This document shows, piece by piece, positions 43,564-51,841 of a DNA stretch of 64,000 nucleotides; position 1 is the stretch's first letter, and every line of letters begins with the position of its first letter. This stretch comes from Clostridiales bacterium (GTDB lineage Bacteria; Bacillota; Clostridia; Oscillospirales; CAG-272). The stretch covers positions 22,848 through 86,847 of the forward strand of contig JAAZIU010000032.1 of the NCBI GenBank assembly GCA_012800735.1, in the 5' to 3' direction. The notes under the pieces were generated by a model. That model worked only from the letters and a program-made list of their open reading frames with translations. It searched no databases and was not told where the DNA came from. A program made the translations under genes and the position numbers.

Positions 43564-44622
43564 ATGAAAACAAAATGGATCGGACTCGGCATACTCATTT
43601 TGACAATGGTAGCAATTATCGGCTATTTTGTCTTACGTCCGCGACCTGTGGATCCAATAATCGGTTATCTCGGCGGAGAAAAAATCGGTCTTTTGGAAGA
43701 TGAAGAATTCAAATCTGAAATGGCAGATAAATTCGGTTTGGAATTGCTCTATAAAAAAGCCGGCTCTCTGGATATGGTAAGAGCCGACAAGACGGGAATG
43801 AGTTATCTCTTCCCCGCTTCACAAACAGCCCTGGAGCTTTACAAATCGGAGATTGGTTCTCCGATGCGGTCGGAAATAATATTAAATACCCCTCTGGTTC
43901 TTTATACCCATACTATGGTAAGAGACAGCTTGCAACAATCCGGTCTTGTTTCCGAAACAAACGGCTCTTACTTTATGGATATGGATAAATTTTCGGCAGC
44001 TGTCAAAGAAGGAAAAACTTGGGCGGATATTGGATTGCCGGAATTATACGGCTCTATATCCGTCAAAACAACTGATCCCACCAAGTCCAATTCGGGAAAT
44101 ATGTTTGCAGGACTTATGGCAAATGCAATGAACGGCGGTGTTGTTGTAGACAGTGAGTCTGTCTATAATGTATTGCCGGATCTTAAAGAATTTTTCTCAC
44201 GAATGGGGTATATGGATACATCTTCCGCCGATCTTTTCTCTCAATTTTTGAAAATGGGTGTCGGCGCTTATCCAATGATTGCAGCTTATGAAAATCAGAT
44301 TTTGGAATTTGCGGTTACCCAACCGGATACCTGGCAAAAGGTCGGGCATGATTTGTGTATCATTTATCCGACGCCTACCGTATACTCGTCACATGTTATG
44401 ATTGCCCTGGATATTAAGGGATATGAAGCCATTGATGCTCTAATGGATCCTGCAATACAAGATATAGCCTGGAAGAGCCACGGTTTCAGAACGGGTATTT
44501 CCGGCAGTCAAACTGAAACGGAGATATTCGGCGTTGACGGTGTTTTGACTCAGGTTACCGGCGTTATGCCGATGCCAGATTTTAAAACTATGGATATTAT
44601 CGTAAAAGAGCTGTCTAATTAA
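43564..44622 (+). CDS. Membrane-anchored substrate-binding-like protein
   Basis: A 352-residue protein. Residues 5-24 form one membrane helix without a lipobox, then a periplasmic-binding-protein-like domain. Segments such as SISVKTTDPTKSNSGNMFAGLMANAMN parallel MTSATQSNSGASAYLGFLSG in the SBP-VWA protein, so the two share a fold and probably a ligand type. It immediately follows the XpaC-like stop (ATG overlaps by none, zero gap) and precedes TelA by 17 bases. The ligand is unknown; an anion would fit the family. Confidence 0.75.
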   Translation: MKTKWIGLGILILTMVAIIGYFVLRPRPVDPIIGYLGGEKIGLLEDEEFKSEMADKFGLELLYKKAGSLDMVRADKTGMSYLFPASQTALELYKSEIGSPMRSEIILNTPLVLYTHTMVRDSLQQSGLVSETNGSYFMDMDKFSAAVKEGKTWADIGLPELYGSISVKTTDPTKSNSGNMFAGLMANAMNGGVVVDSESVYNVLPDLKEFFSRMGYMDTSSADLFSQFLKMGVGAYPMIAAYENQILEFAVTQPDTWQKVGHDLCIIYPTPTVYSSHVMIALDIKGYEAIDALMDPAIQDIAWKSHGFRTGISGSQTETEIFGVDGVLTQVTGVMPMPDFKTMDIIVKELSN

Positions 44623-44639
44623 CTTTTATAGGTGCGGCT

Positions 44640-45797
44640 ATGGAAAATATCAGCCTGGAATTATTACGAAATCAAAGCTTTGACAAAAATGAATCTGCTG
44701 CTGAAGGAAATAAAACTTCGGCGGCAGAAATAAATAAAGGAATTTCAGACTTCGGTCAGGAAATAACAGCCGAGGATAGGAAAAGGATCGATGAGATAAA
44801 AGCAAACCTTAACCTATTGGAATCCGGTCAAACGATAACATTCGGAGTCGGCGCTCAAAGAAAATTGTCTGAATTTTCCGATATTATTCTGGATCAGATG
44901 AATTATAACGATACGACAGAAGCCGGACAGCTTTTAATTGACCTGCTTGGCGCCGTGGAAGATCTGGGAATTGAGGAATTAGGGGAAACCGGGGGATTTT
45001 TATCCAGATTTCCCTTTTTTTCGGCTGAAAACCGTAATTTGAAAAGATTGAAGCTAAAATATGAGAAAATAGAAATTAATATTGACAGGATTGAAGGACA
45101 ACTCGATCAGACGAGGATACAGATATTAAAAAACATATCCATGCTTGATGAGTTGTATTCGAGAAATTTTAAGTATTTCCGCGAATTGCAGCTTCATATC
45201 AAAGCCGGTGAGGAGCTCATTGATGAAATAAGAAAGAAAAGTCTTCCGGAGCTCAGAGCAGAGGCTAAGGCGTCGGGTGATCTTATGTTTGTTCAATTAG
45301 TTTCCGACTTTGAAAATACGGTAGTACGGTTTGAAAAAAAGATTTACGATTTGAAGCTTTCTCAAACAATGAGCATTCAAACTGCGGCGCAAATCAAGCT
45401 GGTTCAGAATAACGATAAGATTCTGGCAGAGAAAATACAATCGGTAATAATGAACACAATACCCCTATGGAAGAATCAGATTATTATCGCCCTTGGTCTT
45501 GCTCGTCAGGAAAACGCTTTAAATATTCAGAGAAATATCAGTAAAGCAACCAAAAAGATTGTAACTGATAATTCCGGGAAAATAAAGAAGAATACCATCG
45601 CGGCAGCTAAAGAATCCGAGAAAGGTATTATTGAATTGGAAACCTTGAAAATAGTAAATAATGAATTGATTGAAACGATAAATGATACCCTTAAAATCCA
45701 GCAAGATGGCCATGTTCTGCGAAACAAAGCCGAAAACGAACTTCAGCTCCTGGAAGAAGATATGAAAACTTTACTGCTGTTTACAAAAAAAGATTAA
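44640..45797 (+). CDS. TelA-family protein (toxic anion resistance protein)
   Basis: A 385-residue, all-alpha, charged cytoplasmic protein. The central helices (KLKYEKIEINIDRIEGQL..., MLDELYSRNFKYFRELQLHIKAG, IPLWKNQIIIALGLARQ) are characteristic of TelA/YaaN. TelA proteins were named from tellurite-resistance plasmids, but they are mostly found in Ter-type stress systems. It is the last gene of the SBP-VWA operon, with a GGTGCGG-type site. No TerB/C/D genes are present in the window. Likely role: cytoplasmic part of an envelope-linked stress system (inference). Confidence 0.9.
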   Translation: MENISLELLRNQSFDKNESAAEGNKTSAAEINKGISDFGQEITAEDRKRIDEIKANLNLLESGQTITFGVGAQRKLSEFSDIILDQMNYNDTTEAGQLLIDLLGAVEDLGIEELGETGGFLSRFPFFSAENRNLKRLKLKYEKIEINIDRIEGQLDQTRIQILKNISMLDELYSRNFKYFRELQLHIKAGEELIDEIRKKSLPELRAEAKASGDLMFVQLVSDFENTVVRFEKKIYDLKLSQTMSIQTAAQIKLVQNNDKILAEKIQSVIMNTIPLWKNQIIIALGLARQENALNIQRNISKATKKIVTDNSGKIKKNTIAAAKESEKGIIELETLKIVNNELIETINDTLKIQQDGHVLRNKAENELQLLEEDMKTLLLFTKKD

Positions 45798-46001
45798 GTA
45801 GTGTGTTTTAGCGTTTTTGCATATCTTGATGTATCAATGGAAGGTTTTTATTATTCATCTGATTTCGTGGTTTTTATAGGCGATTGGTGACGAATTCTGA
45901 CGCCTTTATTAAAAATATCGATTTTTTATATCATATATCACCATATTTGTCACTTATCCGTTTGACAAAACTGTTCAATGCTCAAAAAATTTACTTTTCT
46001 A

Positions 46002-46030
46002 TTGCTTAAATTTGATAATTGGTATATAAT
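46002..46030 (+). promoter_or_regulatory. Sigma-A promoter for the SIS-kinase-SIS operon
   Basis: TTGCTT, 17-base spacer, TATAAT, 36 bases before the first start. The rest of the 268-base gap after TelA shows no convincing ORF; only a weak AGGCG/CGCCT hairpin near 45880-45906 could end the TelA transcript. Confidence 0.65.
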
Positions 46031-46065
46031 AAAAGTAATAAAATACATGAACAGGAGTAGAATCA

Positions 46066-46803
46066 ATGAACGGAAGCGACTATATCGCTATTGTTACCGA
46101 AACAATAGATAACGCATGGAAAAGCCAGACAGATGAAATAGCAAAAGCCTCATCGGAAATCGCAGCGGCTATAATACGAAAGAATAATGTTTTTGTCTTC
46201 GGCTGCTCTCACGCAGGTATTATTGCCGAAGAAGTCTTTTACCGTACCGGCGGGCTTGCTGTGATTAATCCGATATTCTTCCCGGGTTTCATGCTGAATA
46301 CCCGACCCATCACTATGACTTCAGCTCTTGAACGCATCCCCGGTCTTGGTAAGATTATTTTCGAGAAAAATAATATCGGAAACGGAGACTGCCTTATTAT
46401 ACATTCGGTTTCGGGGCGTAATACCGTGCCGGTAGATATGGCTCTTGAAGCGCGGAAGAACGGTGTCAAAACTATCTGTATAACCAACCTTAAGTATACA
46501 AATGCCGTCGAGTCAAGACACCCGGATGGCAAACGCTTATTTGAAGTCTGCGATATTGTAATTGATAACAAGGGAGTAATCGGCGACGCGGCGGTTACGA
46601 TCGACGGACTGCCGGAAAAAATCGGTCCGACCTCCACCGCTGTCGGTACCGCGCTGATAAACGGCATAGTTATTGAAGCTGTAAACCGGATGATAAGCGA
46701 AGGTATTGTCCCTCCGGTGTTAATGAGCGCGAACCTTGACGGCGGCGATCGTCACAATGAGCGGATATTTGAAGAATACCGCGATAATATCTTCTACATG
46801 TAA
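46066..46803 (+). CDS. SIS-domain protein (UPF0309-type), copy 1
   Basis: A 245-residue single SIS (phosphosugar isomerase/binding) domain. It shows VFVFGCSHAGIIAEEVFYRTGG and the Ser-rich phosphate loop HSVSGRNTVPVDMALEARKNG, with the helical insert typical of UPF0309 members related to MurNAc-6-phosphate etherases. The start follows CAGGAG. It is followed five bases later by a sugar kinase and then by a second SIS gene, suggesting handling of phosphorylated amino sugars. Confidence 0.85.
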   Translation: MNGSDYIAIVTETIDNAWKSQTDEIAKASSEIAAAIIRKNNVFVFGCSHAGIIAEEVFYRTGGLAVINPIFFPGFMLNTRPITMTSALERIPGLGKIIFEKNNIGNGDCLIIHSVSGRNTVPVDMALEARKNGVKTICITNLKYTNAVESRHPDGKRLFEVCDIVIDNKGVIGDAAVTIDGLPEKIGPTSTAVGTALINGIVIEAVNRMISEGIVPPVLMSANLDGGDRHNERIFEEYRDNIFYM

Positions 46804-46808
46804 ATGAT

Positions 46809-47789
46809 ATGAAGAAATATCTTGCGTTGGACGCCGGCGGAACCAAAGTAGCCGCGATTTTATATGATGAGGATTTTCGCATCATTAAAACCGCAGTTAG
46901 CGGCAGCTTGAGAGAGAATACTACCTCCGCCGATCTTATTGAAAAGCATATTTCAGAGATCATTGAGGCGCTCGGACTTTCTTCAGATGATCGCATAGAA
47001 ATAATATCCGGTGTTTGTGAAGGCAGTCTTATCGAAAGAATTTGCAATCTCTGCCATGTCGGCAAGGTGGCAATGACCGGTGAATTTGATATCGGACTAT
47101 CTGCCGCAAACATTTTCGGAGACGGCTTATTGGCGCTTTCCGGTACCGGCGCGTCTCTTTTCGGAAAATATCAGGGAAGAAATTTCAGCACAGGCGGTTA
47201 CGGCGCATCGGTTTCTGACGAAGGCTCCGGTTATTGGACGGCGCGTCAGGCTTTTCTTGCCGCGATTGCCGATGATGAGGAGAGGGGACCGAAAACTGTA
47301 CTTACCGATCTTATTTCGGAACATTTCGGATTTGACCGAAATAAACTTGGTGCGGCAATTTTTACCATATACGGACAAAAAAATCTTTCGGCAGTTGCCT
47401 GTGTGGCAAGATGCGCGCCGCTTGTAACCGACGCTGCAAAGATGGGTGATGAAGTCGCGCTTAAGATATTGAAGAGAGCCGGCGAGTTGCTTGGTCTTCA
47501 GCTCTTGCATGTCATTCGGAAGAATGGTATTCCCTCTTCGGTTCCGGCTACTATTTCCGGCAACAACTGGCGGGGGCATAGGATTATCTTTGATGAATTT
47601 AAGAGAGTTCTTCTTGAGCAGGCACCGGAACGAGAGATAATCATTCCGAAATTCGAGCCTATCATCGGTGTCATTTTAAAGCACTATCATGAAATACACG
47701 GTAATATAACCGAAAAAATTGAAAAGCAATTTTTGACCGAATACAAAGACTATACTTTCAACATAGATAAGCCGAAACTAAGAAAATAA
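46809..47789 (+). CDS. BadF/BadG-type ATPase, N-acetylglucosamine kinase-like
   Basis: A 326-residue ASKHA-fold kinase. The phosphate-1 motif is LALDAGGTKV, the adenosine/phosphate-2 motif LALSGTGASLFG, and the segment STGGYGASVSDEGSGYWTAR matches N-acetylglucosamine kinases. It lies between two SIS genes, so phosphorylation of GlcNAc, MurNAc or another amino sugar is the likely role. There is no separate ribosome site beyond what lies in the preceding gene's end. Confidence 0.85.
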   Translation: MKKYLALDAGGTKVAAILYDEDFRIIKTAVSGSLRENTTSADLIEKHISEIIEALGLSSDDRIEIISGVCEGSLIERICNLCHVGKVAMTGEFDIGLSAANIFGDGLLALSGTGASLFGKYQGRNFSTGGYGASVSDEGSGYWTARQAFLAAIADDEERGPKTVLTDLISEHFGFDRNKLGAAIFTIYGQKNLSAVACVARCAPLVTDAAKMGDEVALKILKRAGELLGLQLLHVIRKNGIPSSVPATISGNNWRGHRIIFDEFKRVLLEQAPEREIIIPKFEPIIGVILKHYHEIHGNITEKIEKQFLTEYKDYTFNIDKPKLRK

Positions 47790-47805
47790 AAGGAGAAATT
47801 TCACC

Positions 47806-48540
47806 ATGTTAATGGAAAGATACCAAAAGGCGATAGACGATCTCTTTAAGAAGATTCGTGACACACAGACTGAAAATATTATCAAAGCCGGCGAAATGGT
47901 TGCCGACAGCGTTGCGTCCGGCGGTTGTATATTCCTTTCAAGCATATGTCACAGTATGGAAATGGATTCAATATATCGCGGCGGCGGACCGATCTTTTAT
48001 AAGCATTTTTCGTATAGCTTAAATATCGAAAACAGCGCCCGCCCGCGTGACCGTTCTGATCTCGGAATCGAAACACAGGGAGCTGCGGCAAGATATGCGC
48101 TGACTCAATCAAATTTCCGCCCGGGAGACGTGCTGTTCTTAAGTTCGGTATCCGGACGCACCGCGCATGTTGTGGATCTTGCTTATGAGGCTGTTAAGCT
48201 GGGAATAAATGTAATCGCATTTACTTCCATGGAATATGCAACTCAGGTTGAACCTGTGCATCCTTCCGGCAAAAAACTATATGAAATCGCTACCATTACA
48301 TTAGACAACTGCGCGCCGGCAGCCGAGGCTATGCTTGATGTCGATGGAATAGAAGCGAAATTCGGCGCAGCGTCCGGAATGGGCTCCAACTATATCATGT
48401 GGAGCGTCACCTCGGTAGCTGTGGAAAAGCTGCTCGAAAAGGGCATCACTCCGGGTATTTTAAAGTCGGCAAATTTCCCCGGCGGCAGTGATTATAATAA
48501 ACAGGTGGTAGAACCGAATTATCAGAAGTTCGGCTGGTAA
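47806..48540 (+). CDS. SIS-domain protein (UPF0309-type), copy 2
   Basis: A 244-residue SIS domain, divergent from copy 1. It shows GCIFLSSICHSMEMDSIYRGGGP and the loop LSSVSGRTAHVVDLAYEAVKLG. The pattern of N- and C-terminal helices fits copy 1. The start follows AAAGGAGAA. It is the last gene of this operon and faces two binding lipoproteins across a shared terminator. Different sugar phosphates for the two copies are likely, because their loops differ. Confidence 0.83.
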   Translation: MLMERYQKAIDDLFKKIRDTQTENIIKAGEMVADSVASGGCIFLSSICHSMEMDSIYRGGGPIFYKHFSYSLNIENSARPRDRSDLGIETQGAAARYALTQSNFRPGDVLFLSSVSGRTAHVVDLAYEAVKLGINVIAFTSMEYATQVEPVHPSGKKLYEIATITLDNCAPAAEAMLDVDGIEAKFGAASGMGSNYIMWSVTSVAVEKLLEKGITPGILKSANFPGGSDYNKQVVEPNYQKFGW

Positions 48541-48577
48541 TAATACCGAAAGCTTTATATAAGAACATATCAAATAA

Positions 48578-48619
48578 CAATCAACGCTGTCCGTTTTATA
48601 AAGCGGACAGCGTTGATTG
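48578..48619. terminator. Bidirectional terminator between the SIS operon and lipoprotein copy 4
   Basis: A perfect 16-bp stem (CAATCAACGCTGTCCG / CGGACAGCGTTGATTG) with a 10-base loop and T-rich tails on both strands. Confidence 0.9.
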
Positions 48620-48632
48620 TTTAATACTTAAT

Positions 48633-50141
48633 TTATTCGGCGTTTTCGTAGGTAGCTATGACTTTATCCAGTTTCTTTTGATAAGAGGTATTCAGCTTAG
48701 CGATTTTAGAAGCAACCTCTGTGCTTTCTTTTGATACGAGAGTCCGAAGCTGTGATAATATGTCTAATCCCTGCCCGTTCAGCATAAATCCCAAATCGGC
48801 GTAGTAACTTGACAGCATTATACGCATGGTTTCTTCAGAGGCGTCATCACGGAGGAATTTTCCTTTAAGCAGTGTTTCGATATACGCTGGTTGAACCGAT
48901 TGACTTGACATATAAGCGCAATCTTCAAGTACCATACCTACAAGTTCCTGATTTGCAACGACTAATGGAATAGAAACAGCCGCGCCGATATTGGCTTGAT
49001 AGTGTATCTTATAATCCGGTTGTATTTCATTGAGTTTGGGTATCGGGACAATTCCGAAATCGGAGATCATGTTGCGCATACGCTCAACACCTTTTAAGTT
49101 TGCAATCCAGAATAGAGCCCTGTCGGCTGCTAATGCTTCCATCGGGGCGTATTCGCGATCTACCCCGGGATATCTGTCGCAAATATAGGTGCCGTTATCG
49201 TATTTGCAGAGGGTAACGATAGAATCAACAATATTTATATATTCAGGGGTGTCAATCGCAAGATACGGAATATCGTTGCCATCTTTCGGAATAGTTTGAT
49301 ATCCTGTTCCCGATAAGAAGCAGTCAATAACAAAGGTATTTCCTATGAATCCTAACGTATCAAGCTGGGTTATTACGCCATCTCCGTCTAAATCTGATGT
49401 TACCGCTTTAATCATCTCGCCCATTGAATCAAATGTCCATCGGCCTTCCCTTACAATGGTATAGAGATCTTCGAAGCCATAGTTTTCGTGAACCACCTTG
49501 TTAAATAGTGTGCATGGGGTTGCGCCGAGCGCGTGGATATTCATATCTCCGTATACAAAGTAGTTTTTGCCTCCGATTGAGGAGCCTGCAAGCATGAAAC
49601 TGTTCCAATATGGCTTTTCGAAATCGAGATAAGGGAAATCACCGAGCTCACAGGAAACACCGGCAATAGCAAGGTTCATCGAGTAGTTTCCGTTAACTTC
49701 GACCATATCGAAGTCGGGTGAACCGGCTTTGACTGCCTTTGAAACAGATGAAACAATCGAGCTGTCATTTTTGAACTTGGCTTTTATTTCCATGTTATAT
49801 TTTTCGCTTAGTTTGGAATTACGCATAAAAATCGCATCGTTCAGCGCCTCTCCGTTCAGCTCTTCGGCAGCGAAATCAAGATTTGGCTCAAAGTCGTTGC
49901 CGTTATAGAGAATATTGAAGGTATGTCCTCCGCTGTCATAGGGTTCGATTTTAGGATCATAATCCGGAGCGGTTTCTTCGGGTGCCGTTGTAACGCTTTC
50001 TGGAGTCGAAGCGTTGGGTGAAGTTGTATCCGAGACAATATCCGACGGTTCAGATTTATCGCCGCAGGAAACTGATTGGAACACAATAAGCGCTAATATA
50101 AAAATGACGAAGAGAGTTTTTAAGTTTTGATATTTCATCAT
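48633..50141 (-). CDS. Extracellular solute-binding lipoprotein (family 1-like), copy 4 of 5
   Basis: A 502-residue precursor with lipobox SVSC (Cys26). It shares NDAIFMRNSKLSEKYNM near residue 105, the EF-hand-like loop DLDGDGVITQLD near residue 248, and SDFGIVPIPKLNEIQ near residue 355. It lies 57 bases downstream of copy 5 on the same strand, so both likely share the transcript that starts upstream of 51677. Its position opposite the SIS-kinase-SIS operon suggests amino-sugar oligomers as ligand, but this is inference. Confidence 0.86.
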   Translation of the reverse strand: MMKYQNLKTLFVIFILALIVFQSVSCGDKSEPSDIVSDTTSPNASTPESVTTAPEETAPDYDPKIEPYDSGGHTFNILYNGNDFEPNLDFAAEELNGEALNDAIFMRNSKLSEKYNMEIKAKFKNDSSIVSSVSKAVKAGSPDFDMVEVNGNYSMNLAIAGVSCELGDFPYLDFEKPYWNSFMLAGSSIGGKNYFVYGDMNIHALGATPCTLFNKVVHENYGFEDLYTIVREGRWTFDSMGEMIKAVTSDLDGDGVITQLDTLGFIGNTFVIDCFLSGTGYQTIPKDGNDIPYLAIDTPEYINIVDSIVTLCKYDNGTYICDRYPGVDREYAPMEALAADRALFWIANLKGVERMRNMISDFGIVPIPKLNEIQPDYKIHYQANIGAAVSIPLVVANQELVGMVLEDCAYMSSQSVQPAYIETLLKGKFLRDDASEETMRIMLSSYYADLGFMLNGQGLDILSQLRTLVSKESTEVASKIAKLNTSYQKKLDKVIATYENAE

Positions 50142-50198
50142 GGAAATCCTTCTGTATAATTAAATTATTTTAAGCGATTTATTCAATCGCAGTAGGGA

Positions 50199-51677
50199 TT
50201 AATCTTCGTTCATAACCGCATCAATGATCTTCTGGAAATTTTTCATTATCTTCGATTCGTTCTTTGCATAATAGGAAGCAAAGTCGGTACTCTTTTTCTT
50301 TATAACAACTTCGGTTATCATGTTGTATGCGGAACCGGTTGAGTCAAAGTTGAACCCAAAGTCAAACACCTTATTTTCATGCATAAGGCGAATCACTTTA
50401 TAAGAATTTTCATCACGAACGGCTTTGTTTTCAAGTACAATATCAAAGAACGCAGGTCGGATATACTGATAGCTGTAGTATGCCATTGCTTCTGCTATTG
50501 CTCCGGTGCGCGAGGTGTCGGGAGCATTCACCGGAATACCAATCAATCCGGCACCGCAGAATACCCGGTATTTTTCCTGCGCTTCATCATATTTTGGAAT
50601 CGGAAGGATGCCGAAGTCGTGTTCTATCTCCCGAAGATATGGATAAAGACTGCCAATATCAAGGCTTGAAAGGAAACAGCGCCCTTCAATAATCATATCA
50701 CGGTATGAGCCGGTCGCATATGTGACACTGCTGTATTCATCCAATGTGACATCACCCGACCAAATCATATCGTAATATTTTTGAACGAGATTTATCATTT
50801 TTTCATTATACAGAGAGAGTTTAGGCCAACCATTTTCATCAGGAGTAGTTATCCGAATATCTGAAGCATATACATACGAATATCCTGTATTCTTATTCTC
50901 CAAAAGACCATATTTATCAGCTTTTGTCATTTCTCCGTCGCCGTCGATATCTGTTGCAATATCCTTGATAATTTTTGTCTGATAATCAATAGTCCATTCG
51001 CCTTCAAAGCAGGTGTCGTAAAGATCCTTCTCGAGATTTATCTGTTCAAGATAATCCTTATTAAAAAGAATGACATTCATTCCCTGCCAAGCCATTACTA
51101 TATCTCCGGAAGCATAGTATAACCTGTTTCCTATACCGAGTGAATTAGTCATGGATTGATTCCACCAGGGTTTCGAAAAATCGACATGCTCGAGTTTATT
51201 CCAGTCGTAAAGCAGGTGATCGGTTACAAGAGCGGCAACTCCGCCTGTTGCATGCGGGAAGATAAAATCATATTCGTTGTCGCCGGCCATAATGGATTTT
51301 TTGAATGTCTGCGGCGGGTCATTAACTTCGGTTACATTGAAATCGATATTCAGCAGCTCTGATAATGCAAGGTTGCGTTCATATCCCGCGTCATCCAAAG
51401 CATCGCCGGTCATCTCTGAGTCAAGTTTAAAATGGTCGTTATACCTGTCAACAGTAACCATATTGACAGTATAGCCGCCGAAATCCAGCTCGGGCAGATT
51501 CAGCTGCTTTGCCGGATCCTCTGTTGTTGTTTCTGCGGTAAAAGCGGTTGTATCATCATTTCCTGCAGTTTGAAAGTCGATTTTACTGTCTGCAGAATCC
51601 CCGCATGATGAAAACACCGACAATGTTAAAACAACGGCAATTAAGACTGATAGTAGCTTGAAATATTTATAATACAT
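50199..51677 (-). CDS. Extracellular solute-binding lipoprotein (family 1-like), copy 5 of 5
   Basis: A 492-residue precursor with lipobox FSSC (Cys25). It shares DALDDAGYERN near residue 90, the EF-hand-like loop DIDGDGEMTKAD near residue 240, and HDFGILPIPKYDEAQ near residue 350. The start follows GGAGG. The upstream region shared with the rhamnosidase gene carries a 15-base direct repeat (51703 and 51746). No permease is nearby. A rhamnose-containing oligosaccharide would suit its neighbour, but is not shown. Confidence 0.86.
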   Translation of the reverse strand: MYYKYFKLLSVLIAVVLTLSVFSSCGDSADSKIDFQTAGNDDTTAFTAETTTEDPAKQLNLPELDFGGYTVNMVTVDRYNDHFKLDSEMTGDALDDAGYERNLALSELLNIDFNVTEVNDPPQTFKKSIMAGDNEYDFIFPHATGGVAALVTDHLLYDWNKLEHVDFSKPWWNQSMTNSLGIGNRLYYASGDIVMAWQGMNVILFNKDYLEQINLEKDLYDTCFEGEWTIDYQTKIIKDIATDIDGDGEMTKADKYGLLENKNTGYSYVYASDIRITTPDENGWPKLSLYNEKMINLVQKYYDMIWSGDVTLDEYSSVTYATGSYRDMIIEGRCFLSSLDIGSLYPYLREIEHDFGILPIPKYDEAQEKYRVFCGAGLIGIPVNAPDTSRTGAIAEAMAYYSYQYIRPAFFDIVLENKAVRDENSYKVIRLMHENKVFDFGFNFDSTGSAYNMITEVVIKKKSTDFASYYAKNESKIMKNFQKIIDAVMNED

Positions 51678-51702
51678 GGCTTATACCTCCTTAACTATAT
51701 TA

Positions 51703-51760
51703 TATCTGTTATAAAGCAGAATTTCAAGTATTCTTCCTTAAAAAATATCTGTTATAAAGT
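51703..51760. repeat. 15-base direct repeat in the lipoprotein/rhamnosidase divergent region
   Basis: ATATCTGTTATAAAG occurs at 51703-51717 and 51746-51760, 43 bases apart, between the lipoprotein start (51677) and the rhamnosidase start (51842). It may be an operator pair or two -10-like elements. Confidence 0.55.
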
Positions 51761-51841
51761 CTTATTTGTTTTCAGTAAGTTCACCATTAAAGCCGATTCG
51801 GTGTTATAATGAATTAATCAACTTATATACGGAGGAGAGCC

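Noticed and set aside
44640..45797. Tellurite resistance function for TelA
   Set aside because: The name comes from plasmid history; no ter genes are present and the context suggests a wider stress role.
45880..45906. Terminator after TelA
   Set aside because: Only five pairs around a long loop with a weak T tail; not listed as a feature.
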